Positions 23,170 through 33,719 of a stretch of DNA of 64,000 nt are shown in pieces; positions within the stretch are counted from its first letter, which is position 1; every line of letters starts with the position of its first letter. The DNA comes from Botryotinia globosa. Taxonomy: Eukaryota > Ascomycota > Leotiomycetes > Helotiales > Sclerotiniaceae. The stretch covers positions 124,001 to 188,000 of the forward strand of contig RCSZ01000005.1 of assembly GCA_014898425.1 (NCBI GenBank). Direction: 5' to 3'. The notes beneath the pieces were generated by a model that had not been told where the DNA came from, did no database searches, and saw nothing but the letters and a program-made list of their open reading frames with translations. The position numbers and the translations under genes were made by a program.

Positions 23170-23880
23170 TCATCCTTCTTTGTATCTTTGGCGCAGCGCT
23201 CGATACCTTTTAAGATAGTACCTGGATATACCCAATATGTATTTAATCAGCTTATGTTTATGTATGTGTAAATTTGATGCTTGTATTTTTGTGTGATCCT
23301 TCCACTTTAATCTTCTCATGCTCTCACAATGGGTAATTGAGTAGACGGAGAGGATATTTAGTGACGTAGTAATGTGGTAGTGTGAGTGATGTGATGTGAT
23401 GGATGTAACGTACAATGCTTCGATTTCTAATCTCATCGAACAATAGAATCATTAGCATATGTATTCAAAAAAAATCCCCTGTGTATCTCTTGTTTCTTCT
23501 CCTCCCCTCCTCCTGTCTCCTCTCTTCCTCCAATTTCCATCCCTTCGAACCCCAAATAACCCCCAGGAGAAAAATAAGAGAGAAAAAAACAATAAACATA
23601 CCCTTCCTCACAAACGCAGCCCGTTCAATCCCCGCGCGTATCTCAGCCGCGGTCGTCAAATGAGAATTGCTCATGAAGGCGCGATGTAAACGGGTGCGGA
23701 AATAGGTGTAGCCGAGGGGGTAGGAACGCCCCAGGTTGAGGAGTTCTAAGAAGAGAGGGATGGTTAATTAGGGAGGGTTTCTTGGAGAGGAGGGGGATGA
23801 TGGGAGAAGAGGGGGGCGGGGGAAGGAATACCTTTATAAATCCCAATTACCTCTCTCCTCAGACTTGTCGAAGAAGACAT
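23170..23880 (-). CDS. LYR motif protein, LYRM5/ETFRF1-like
   Basis: Four minus-strand exons join in phase to 85 residues: 23880-23832, 23745-23602, 23426-23414 (13 nt) and 23221-23170. The product begins MSSSTSLRREVIGIYKELLN, continues LGRSYPLGYTYFRTRLHRAF and ends with EIEALYYLKRYRALRQRYKE plus Gly. This matches human LYRM5/ETFRF1 along its whole length (the LR-x-EV-x-x-[IL]YK-x-LL-x-LGR start and the KE-x-EALYxLxKYR end). LYR proteins are small mitochondrial-matrix factors; LYRM5 removes FAD from electron-transfer flavoprotein. The tiny third exon is needed to restore the conserved EIEALYYLKRYR. Family membership is strong; function in fungi is inferred. Confidence 0.88.
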
Positions 23881-26270
23881 TCTGTAGATAGATACCTACT
23901 ATATATGGAGGTAGGCAAAGTATGTAGGTATAGCAACTAACTATTTGCTTCGTCTTCTTTGCCGACTTTAATTCAAGCTACTGAAACTTTAGCTTATCTA
24001 CCAATCCCCATCCTCATCGCCATCGCCATTGCTATCAGAATCTGTGCTTCAATTCGTGCTAATAAGGGTACTCACGATGCGTGAATGGATAATATACAAT
24101 ATGCAACTGAACAATCGGATAATCAGTAACCAACAACTGATCAATATTAATATACCCAGGTGTGTTATATCAAAAAATTCGTAAGTCTATGGTGTGACGT
24201 TCGTATTGTACTGTACCTGATTAACGGATAATAATCAATGACGATGTTCAATCATCCATCCCCACAATACGCTAGTTTTGAACGACAATTCTCATGCCGA
24301 GGGATTATGTATGTAAGAAGATAAATGCTCGTCTAATTAATGCAACCTTACCTAGCGAGGCGAGCTATCTAACTCATCTACCTCAAGCCCAGTATATATC
24401 TCCAACTTTTCAAATACGATCTCAAGATACCGTATCATCAATAGGAAAGATTCCAACCGGTAATTTACGCTTTACGCTTCACCGAGACTTACCAATGAAT
24501 GAGTCAGATATATATCGTACACAACCAAGTTTCAGCCCGAATTTTCGAGATTTCGAGCTTCCAAACTTCCAAGTGAGGGATTATGAGAAGAGTGATAGAT
24601 GCGTTTGATAAACTTATCCTCGGTTTTCTTTACATTCTGTTATACTATATATCCATTATACATCACACATATGTATCGCATATCCATTCATTCACACTCT
24701 CTGAAGATCTGATTCTCAATTATTTAACATTACAAGCACACAGTTCACAATACACCCATCTAGAAAGTCTCCCAAGAACAGAGTGTCCTGGGGAAGTCTT
24801 CCCAAGACTGATTTAGAAGATATACAGTGACTTTCTCTTAACAGATAGTACGTCCATCGACTACCATACCGAGACATAAATACAGATCCTCAGGCTGCAC
24901 AACTTCTCCTTTTCTTCCTCCCATTATTTATTACCCTTTCCACATCCCCTCTTTTACACCCTAGAAGAAAATTCCATATCTCTGATCAAAATGCCAAATA
25001 AGAGAACAACATCAAAAACAACCAGATGAGTCCATCTAGAAATCTATTCGAGATGAAGTCATTTCTGCAGTTGTACTCTCTAATGCAAGGGCATTAATTG
25101 CGGCCGGCTCTCGAGCTTCCAGTCTGTTTCTACGACTATGTGGAGTGCAATGCAATGGACGATATGGAAGTAGGTCGGCCCAGCAGGATAGATAGATAAG
25201 TGCTAAGGTGCCTGTGTTTGTGTACTTATATGGGTGATCATCTAGTACCTAACAATGCGTGGATATTCTATTCTGGTATGAATGGTGTGTATAAATTTAT
25301 GAGATGTATGGTGAATACTACATATTGTCTAGTGAGTCGCTAGGAGGATTCATCCACGGACAAGACTGACAGCAGAAATTCTCTCATTTTATGTTCTATT
25401 GATTTACCCTGTTTTCTGATTGATATGTATTTATCCCATGTGAAACTCTGCAATCAATAATATCCCTTTAATTACTCTACAGTAGACAGGTAGGGAGTCG
25501 AGGGAAGAGTCGGATTTAAGTATATCTCACCTCGTCAGACTCGATAAGAACAGTCTTCAAGAAAAGATCTCAGTGTATGAAGAATAGCATCGAGACTACT
25601 ATAGACATCAGAATCACTTATGAAGCACCCTCTCTTCATGCTTTACTCGAGTGTCTTCTCCTCGTCGCTTCATTTTTGAACTCCCATCATTCATTCACTC
25701 ATCCATTCAGTGAGGAGAAGAGTGAGAAAATCATATCCATCTGTTCATTTATATACAATACATTCATCATATTTTGATAATCTCGATATTTGCATATATT
25801 CATTATCCGATTTGATATCTATTTATCTATATTTCTACGATATTCTATTCTATCCCATCTCACCTCATTCCATCCCAACTCATATTATCCATCAATAAAC
25901 ACACAAGATCATAAAACAAATAACAAACACTTAAGTAGGCGCATTCACCTAATACTCATACATTTCATCTCTCGGAACTTTACTACCTCATATAGCCAAA
26001 TCTTTACACATATCTAGACCATTTTTCAGCTCCATTTAGATCATACCAGATTTACAAAACCACATCATCTCACGTCATATTCCATACCTCATTGTATCGA
26101 AGATATCGGATTGAAAAATCTGTATCAGAGTAGACAGGAACAGATTACCGATACGCTGAACTACCACCCACTCTCACCCACTCGTACAAAAATATCTTTC
26201 TCATACTATAGCACTTTATATGGATTTTTCAACTCAAAATGATTTTGAATTTTATATTTATTATTTAATC

Positions 26271-26337
26271 CTATGATTTCTATGATTTCTATGATTTCTA
26301 TGATTTCTATGATTTCTATGATTTCTATGATTTCTAT
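26271..26337. repeat. 10-bp tandem repeat (ctatgatttc), about 6.7 copies
   Basis: Perfect or near-perfect head-to-tail copies of a 10-mer. Two imperfect copies of the same unit occur again at about 26734-26755, next to the second tRNA-like repeat copy, so the 10-mer seems to belong to the same repeat family. Confidence 0.9.
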
Positions 26338-26350
26338 TGTCACGGCGCCA

Positions 26351-26445
26351 AGTACTCTACCACTAAGTCATATAACCTCAAAAGAGTATAAATAGTTTGA
26401 TCAATATCAAACCTATTAAGTAGAGTTATAATCAATTTGTAATAC
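26351..26445 (-). repeat. tRNA-like dispersed repeat, copy A
   Basis: A 95-bp segment repeated without indels at 26639-26733. On the minus strand it contains GACTTAGTGGTAGAGTACTT, which has the layout of a tRNA D-arm and Pol III A box (paired stem ACTT/GAGT, A14, G18-G19, A21). A 7-bp inverted repeat (GTTTGAT ... ATCAAAC) lies upstream. It runs, in the minus-strand sense, into the 10-mer tandem array at 26271-26337, as a SINE body runs into its simple-repeat tail. Confidence 0.6.
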
Positions 26446-26638
26446 TACTTTTTTCTTTAATCCTGGAATAAATATAATAAGATCTTTTTTATTTTTTATT
26501 CTGAAATAAGATTGCTAAGGATTTATAATAGAAATTGATTATATATTTAAAAATGAGTGGGATTACTTTTCCCTAACTAATTGGATTCTATTACAAAAAA
26601 AGCCTTCGGGTAGAATCAAACTAATTGTTATAGTATCT

Positions 26639-26733
26639 AGTACTCTATCACTAAGTTATATAATCTCAAAAGGGTATAAGTAGTTTGATCAACATCAAAC
26701 CTACTAAGTAGAGTTATAATCAATCCGTGATAC
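26639..26733 (-). repeat. tRNA-like dispersed repeat, copy B
   Basis: Same length as copy A and differs at 10 of 95 positions, all transitions (C/T or G/A). On the minus strand the A-box-like part is followed by AGTTTGATTCTACC (26622-26609), close to a Pol III B box, and then a run of seven T (about 26600-26594), like a Pol III terminator. The acceptor stem does not pair, so this is not a functional tRNA gene. Confidence 0.6.
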
Positions 26734-27954
26734 CTATGATTCCTATGATTTCTATTATTTTAATTTTTCTAATTATTGAGTTTTCTAAAAAAAATTAATG
26801 AAACTTTTCTCTTTTTTACATAAATTAAATAGTTTATTATTAATTTCCATTTAGATTTTTATTAATAATTACTTTTAATATATATATCTTTTAGTTTTAT
26901 TTCTTTTATACTAAATTATAATAAATAATTAATTAATGAATTTAAAATTCGAAAAACAATTTGGATTAAAAAATCCGTATGAAGTGCTACATCACACTCA
27001 CTGTATACACCACATGCACACCCCCAGCATTCCTGAGCTCGTATCCATATCCTAGAAGCAGGTGCAGAAGAACTTCCCAACTAGCGGCTGGTGGTCTTTT
27101 GATATCCTGTTTCATTCTTTTAAGCAACCCGGCGTGGAAGATTGAAGTTGAAGTTCAATGAGATGGAATGAAATGAAGTGAACCTATATCAAGATGAAAG
27201 ATATAAAAATCATGCCATCCATCAAAACTCCCAGCAAACTCATATACAGTAATATGGAAGAGTAGAGACTCACTATCAACGTATGAATAATAGCTATTCT
27301 GGAATAGGTATAGAGTGCGTTTGTGGGTACATGTATACTGTACCACACTCATACTTCTTTTCACTAGATTTGTATATATCCCTAGATACATATGTCTATT
27401 ACGAGTAACTTCCTACTAGTATTGTATTTATTGAACGGTCGGTATATAAATATTTGCGTTGTGTTATTATAAACTTATACACCTATTTCATCTACTCCTA
27501 CTCAACCCATCCTATTTACAAACCCAAAGACCCCAAAAACTATCAATAGGTAACAGACATGAATAAAACCAGAAACTATATATTACACTTCCAACTCCTC
27601 AAGTACTACTTCAAACCTTATACCCCTTTTCTTTCCATCTCTATATCTATCTTCCTTTCTTATATCCTTATTCTTTTCATCCCAAAACCATAACATCATA
27701 TTATATCACACCCTGTTACACCACACCCCGGATCTCTTTATCATTTTCATTTGTACTTTCATTTTCATTCTTTCATAGCTTAGCCATGACATCTATGGAT
27801 AAAGTTAGATTACAGGTCATGCGTCGGAGGCTCAGATATGAAATATGGAGTGTGGAGTATGGAATATGGAAGCGATCAAAAAGGAGGGAAAGAAAAGAAA
27901 AGAAAAGAAAACTTGATGCGAGATCTGAGATCTGTGACTCGAGATGAGAATTTA

Positions 27955-28065
27955 GAAGAAGAAGAAGAAGAAGAAGAAGAAGAAGAAGAAGAAGAAGAAG
28001 AAGAAGAAGAAGAAGAAGAAGAAGAAGAAGAAGAAGAAGAAGAAGAAGAAGAAGAAGAAGAAAAA
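27955..28065. repeat. (GAA)n microsatellite, about 36 copies
   Basis: Uninterrupted GAA triplets with a few GAAA/AAA interruptions just after. One frame reads as poly-glutamate, but nothing around it looks like a gene, so it is treated as repeat DNA. Confidence 0.95.
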
Positions 28066-28970
28066 GAAGAAGAAAAAGAGAGTTTGAGAGTAATTTTGAA
28101 TAGACAAGAGGAGAATCGTACTTTATTATGATTGAACTATGGTATGGTGATGTGTTGTTTTATGTTTGGTTTGTTGAGGAAAAAGGGGGAGGCTCGAGTA
28201 TTTTTTCTATTGTAGACTCTGGATTTTGAGGAGGAGAGAAGAGGAGATGGGGTGGATGGATGAATGAATATATACAGTGTATATATGTAGATATAAATAA
28301 ATAAAAGAGCAGAAAAATAGAATAGAATAGAAAATAATTATCAGACTATATATACCTACTCTAAAGATCAGAAAACGAAATACCTAGAACGATATACTTA
28401 CTTACTATGTATATCGAATTCTCAAGAAAATGAGAATAAACGAACAAATGATCGGGAAGTCAAACTATTAGAATTGATTCTCTAGTTCAAACTTGTTGTA
28501 TTGTAAGAATAGTAAGTATTATATAATAATCTATATTTATCTATCTACTTTCTATTTATATATCGAGTAATTATTTCTTACGATTATTTATATCATAGAT
28601 ATCATGTTTCAGTACTATACTATATATAGTATTCTATTCTATTATATATACTCTACTCTACTCTAGATATAAAATCTCGATATCTCCACTAGATTAATAA
28701 ATAAATGAATAGATATGAATATATATTAATATATTATTAACTTCATTTATTTACTTATTTACTTATTTCTTTATCTGTTTATTTATATATTAGAGATAAA
28801 TATCTATCTATAATAAACATAGATATAAAATAAATATAAAATAGTATTTACAAATCTACTATTCATATAATAATACTCTATCTATTTTTTTCAATTCAAA
28901 TCATTTTTTAAATCTTGAATTTATTAATAATTTATTTCGAAAAGTTTTTTTAATAGATTAGTTAATTTGT

Positions 28971-29119
<149 letters not shown>

Positions 29120-29430
29120 TAGTAAATATAAAATTCCGAAAATTATTTCGAGTTGAAAAATCCATATAAGATACTATACTATATACTATATACTGCTACG
29201 AATACTTACTATCAAAATATACAATATATCATATATTATACATCACACCAAATACATAATACAAGCCAAGCATCTCAAAGCACCTCAAACACATATACAG
29301 AAGGTGTCACGATGATATCGTGATTGGGTGGGATATACTCCGTAAATTGTATCTGTGTGTACCGGGTGAATATGTGTATTTGGCGACTGATAGGATAGGG
29401 ATGAAAGAAGCTGAAATGTGAAACGTGATT

Positions 29431-29532
29431 GTTGTGAGGGAAGTTGTGAGGGAAGTTGTGAGGGAAGTTGTGAGGGAAGTTGTGAGGGAAGTTGTGAGGG
29501 AAGTTGTGAGGGATGGATGGATGGATGGATGG
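29431..29532. repeat. 12-bp minisatellite followed by (GGAT)n
   Basis: About seven copies of gttgtgagggaa, followed directly by about five GGAT units. It gives spurious repeat peptides on the minus strand in three frames. Confidence 0.92.
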
Positions 29533-29685
29533 AGAGAGAGAGAGTTTGAGGCTTGTTTTGAGAGGGAGGTGAGTGGTAGATAGGTAGGTGTATGCATTGG
29601 ATACATCTACATTCATACACATTGTTTATTAAAAATCGAGAAAATTTAAAAAGTGTATAGATGAGATGAGATGAGATGAGACTAG

Positions 29686-29762
29686 ATGGATTAGATGAAT
29701 TAGATGAATTAGATGAATTAGATGAATTAGATGAATTAGATGAATTAGATGAATTAGATGAG
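29686..29762. repeat. 9-bp tandem repeat (gaattagat), about 8 copies
   Basis: Head-to-tail 9-mer copies between a short GATGA-type repeat (from about 29660) and unique sequence. Confidence 0.9.
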
Positions 29763-31320
29763 ATGCGGAGTTGAACCTTGAGGGCTAATATCCACTCTAT
29801 AAAAGAAAGACGAAAGAAAGAAAAGTCCCAGCCCTAGATGATGAATAATGGCAAGGGAAAGAAACAGGAAGGTGGTTAGGATAAGTGAGGGTGAAGAAAA
29901 TAAAAAAGTGGATGATTAATCATCGAGTTGAGGGTCTATACCTAGGTAGGTATCGAGATGTAAATGTAAATGTAAATGTTTCTTCCCTAGCACCTTTCCA
30001 TCTCCATCTTCATTTCATCGGAAGAGAGTTCATCTTCTTGTCTTGGATGGTGACTTGATTCATATATTTAGAGTTGGGGTTTGCTTGAATGTCTTGGAGA
30101 GGAAAGGACGGGAGTCTAAGGACACTAAAGATAAAGCCTATCTTGACTACCTCCCTATGTTGGATTTGGATCATGGGGATTTGGTGGGAGTGAGGTGTGG
30201 GATGGAGATAATTAGGAGGTATGAATGGGTAAATGGGTATATGGTTTGAGTGGTGAAAGGAGAGTGAAAGGAGAGTGAAGTAGTCTTGATACTGGAATTG
30301 TATGTGATATGTTATCGTTGGTGATATAGGGATGGGTATCACTATACTTTAGTACTTGTAGATGTTGATCTAATCATAGAAATCACAATCATCTCATGGA
30401 ATAACCATCACCTCCGAGACAACCATTCTTCCTCGGAGTATAAACACCAATGGATCAAAAGATTTGGTTAAGAGGAAGTCAAAAACAAATAGTTCTTTTC
30501 TTGACATCTTTTAACTTTCTTACCCTTACCCTTACCCTTACCGTACATTGTGAATTGTGAAAGTGACGGGATTTGATCAAGGAAAATCAACGTGACCCCA
30601 AAAATGATGGATGCGGATGATCAAACGGAAACTCAAAAATTCTCACTCGCTGGACTTTTCTTTTCTTCCCCATCCCCAGATGATCTTGATGGATGGGGTA
30701 GGAAGAAGATACTTTTTCTAGAACATTTCCAAATGCTTCTTTCTCTCACTGGATTTTGCATCGTATCGTATCGTATCGTATTCTATGGTTTCATTTTCAT
30801 TGGCATCGTGTTCTTTTCTCGCTTCGACTTGCCTGCGAAGGGGATGGGAGGAGCTGGAGTGTCCAGGTGGTATCAGATAGGTTCTCGGTATCTACGGTTG
30901 GCTATCTATCTACCTACCTAGCTACCGTTAACGAGGTAGAGGTAGATGTAGATATCATGAGTGGTGGTAGGTAAGGATGTCGGTATCTGTCTGTGTGTGG
31001 AGAAAGAGGATTCACTTATTAGCTATTGATAGAGCACGGAGAGCACTTCGATAGCTGGCTGGCGGAAGAAGGAAAATGTTCTAAAACTCCTTCTTTGCTT
31101 TTTCTGTAGATGGGTGCAGGTGCAAGGTGCAGGTGTAGGTGTAGGTGTAGGTATGCTAAGGGATCTAGAGATTCTGTGCATCGAAGCTTTTCTTAAATTT
31201 TGGAGGTTGGTTGCTTTTGGATTTGGTGGTTGCTTTTCTTTTGTATCGGGTGGTAGGTATTTCATACATGTAGAGTAGAGTCTGTACGATATATAATAAA
31301 TGTTGTATTGTTTACTTGCA

Positions 31321-31362
31321 TCTTGACGCCTTTCCACCTTTCCACCTTTCCACCTTTCCACC
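31321..31362. repeat. 8-bp tandem repeat (ctttccac), about 5 copies
   Basis: Short direct tandem array in the gene-poor interval; no coding meaning. Confidence 0.85.
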
Positions 31363-31432
31363 TTTACCCAATCACATCAATGAATGACATTCGTGACTCG
31401 TTAGAGCTACCTAGCTACCTAGGTAGGTAGGT

Positions 31433-31562
31433 ATGGCTGGTGGCTGGTGGCTGGTGGCTGGTGGCTGGTGGCTGATGGCTGGTGGCTCAACCTGGAATGG
31501 CTCAATGGCTCAATGGCTCAATGGCTCAATGGCTCAATGGCTCAATGGCTCAATGGCTCATG
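31433..31562. repeat. Two adjoining arrays: 7-bp (ggtggct) and 8-bp (ggctcaat)
   Basis: About seven copies of the 7-mer followed, after a few bases, by about eight copies of an 8-mer that shares the GGCT core, suggesting that one array arose from the other by slippage. Confidence 0.9.
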
Positions 31563-31665
31563 TCCTCGATGGGCTGGCTTATGGCTTTTCCCATTCTTTC
31601 TTTTACCTGCTCCCTCCTGAGTCCTGATTGGTTTCTTCTTAAATTCCTTCCAAAACTTCTTCTAT

Positions 31666-31718
31666 AAAACTTCTAAACCTTCTAAACCTTCTAAACCTTC
31701 TAAACCTTCTAAAACTTC
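31666..31718. repeat. 10-bp tandem repeat (ccttctaaaa-type), about 5 copies
   Basis: Tandem copies of a CCTTCTAAA-type unit just before the CT-rich region. Confidence 0.85.
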
Positions 31719-31974
31719 CATTCCACATCTTCCATCAATCCTTCTACATCTTAACCGTATTGAGCCAAATTCAATCTTGATCCAATCAGAATTCTTCATT
31801 CGCCCAGATAGCTAAATTCAAACTTTCTTTCAACTTCTCAATTTTACATTACATCCTAAATCTCTCTCTCTCTCTCCCTCTCTCCCTCTCTCTCTCCCTC
31901 TCTCCCTCTCTCGTCTTTCATCATCGTATCTATCCATCTCCTTCTCTCCCTCCCTCGTCTTTAAGCGTATCTAT

Positions 31975-32110
31975 CCATCTCCCTTTCCACTTCTTTCTCA
32001 TATTATATATCTCCTTCCCACTTCTTTCTCATATTATATATCTCCTTCCCACTTCTTTCTCATATTATATATCTCCTTCCCACTTCTTTCTCATATTATA
32101 TATCTCCCTC
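31975..32110. repeat. 31-bp minisatellite, about 4 copies
   Basis: Four head-to-tail copies of a 31-bp unit (each with cccacttctttctcatatta) with almost no divergence, which points to recent expansion. Confidence 0.92.
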
Positions 32111-32563
32111 CCAAGTATATCACACAGTTGAATGTATCTTCCCAAACTAATGATACATCACACTTCAATCAGTCTTTTCTTTCATATAGACGAGCGACCC
32201 AACGAGCGAAACAAAAGTACAAGTAAATCAATCAATCTATCTATCTATCTATACACCGGCGACAAATAACCACCACCACCACAACACTACCGGGACTCGA
32301 ACTCGAATCAAAACCCAAGGACTTTCCCTGAAGAGCTTCCCCTCCCCTCCAAAAGAAGATACACCTTTCAATCCTTTATACCTTTTTTTCTTCTTTGAAT
32401 ATCAGCTTGAGATCTTTTCTTCTTCTTCTATTGTTGTATAGCGTATCGCAGCGTATATCACATTCGAACTCTCCATTGCGACAACGAAATACAATCAAAA
32501 TTATGTCCTTTTGATTTCCTTTCTCCCTTCTCTCCCCCCCTCTCCCTTGCGACATTGTTCTCT

Positions 32564-32758
32564 CACACACATATACACATATACACATATACACATATAC
32601 ACATATACACATATACACATATACACATATACACATATACACATATACACATATACACATATACACATATACACATATACACATATACACATATACACAT
32701 ATACACATATACACATATACACATATACACATATACACATATACACATATACACACAT
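32564..32758. repeat. 8-bp repeat (acacatat), about 23 copies; alternating purine-pyrimidine
   Basis: Perfect 8-mer array of 195 bp in which purines and pyrimidines alternate strictly over the full length. It yields spurious His/Ile/Tyr/Thr repeat peptides in all frames of both strands. It lies about 1 kb upstream of the phosphodiesterase start. Confidence 0.95.
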
Positions 32759-33052
32759 TCACACATTCACCGTAACGAGTATTTGTCTGTACTCGAACGA
32801 ATCGAATTGACCACTTTTTTTTATTTGAAAGAAATTTGTGAGGAGGAGGGTTGAGAAGTTTTTATACTTCTCGACCAATACCTACCTATATGTAGTGTAG
32901 ACTACACAATAAGCCAATACTCACAAGATACATGTACTGCTGCTTCTGTCTTTGAAAGACTTGGAGCAACGAAATCAAACACAAGACTCCGTACTAGGAC
33001 CAGTACCATTGCCATTACCATTACCATTACCAAAATCAGGATTAAGATCAAG

Positions 33053-33118
33053 ATCAAATTCAAATTCAAATTCAAGACCAAATTCAAGACCAAATTCAAA
33101 TTCAAATTCAAATTCATC
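33053..33118. repeat. Hexamer-type repeat (ttcaaa / ttcaagacc)
   Basis: Imperfect TTCAAA-based array, preceded by a short (attacc)n run at about 33010-33030, in the presumed leader or promoter of the phosphodiesterase gene. Confidence 0.8.
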
Positions 33119-33719
33119 CAAAAAGCCCCTCTTTTCAATCTTATCCACTCTTCGATATTCATTCCACATTCACCACCTTCCAAGTTCCATCTAAACTCCA
33201 ATTTTAGTCGAGTCGAATTTCCACTTCCGTTACACTACAGAGTCCAGAACTACCTCGATTCTCTATTACACCTACAGGGCCTCCCTGTCATTGCGAAACA
33301 CTTCCAATCTACTTTATTCCTTTTACGAGATTCGGTTGCATTTTCTTTCATACCAATTTCGAAATTCCCTCGGTCCCTTCGTACCAAAATCGTCGCGCGA
33401 ATAAAAATATATCGTCATCGACTTTTCGTCAGAGAAACCGACATCCGAAACAAAGACATTGAACAAGAAGGGGAAAAACAAGGGATTTGATTTTCACAAC
33501 GAGACTCGGTCGATCCAAAAGCAAAAGGCGCTGCGCTCGAGCCAGCTTGCCCCCGTGCGACACGGCAATTGGGCTGTCGAGCTCAATCAATTGACTTTTT
33601 TCTTCCTTTGCTTTTTGCTGCCTATATTACCTTTTAATATTGGTCCCAAGGCCCGCGGATATTGGTGGTGAGCGGGTATATAGATTCGGTGTTGTGGTGT
33701 GCGAAAGATAGTGGCAGTA

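Noticed and set aside
27838..28131. Acidic protein with a long glutamate run
   Set aside because: The run is a GAA microsatellite; the flanks have no coding character or conserved sequence.
29275..29622. Three overlapping repeat proteins on the minus strand
   Set aside because: A 12-bp minisatellite keeps all frames open; no gene signals around it.
30515..30542. Interstitial telomere-like repeat (ttaccc)n
   Set aside because: The unit reads GGGTAA on the other strand, not the TTAGGG of filamentous fungi, and only about four copies exist.
32283..32310. Possible tRNA B box on the minus strand (GAGTTCGAGTCCC)
   Set aside because: No D-arm or acceptor stem can be found upstream, and the T-stem has a mismatch.
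32376..32854. Tyr/Ile/Cys/Val or His/Ile/Tyr/Thr repeat proteins on both strands
   Set aside because: An 8-bp satellite leaves every frame open.
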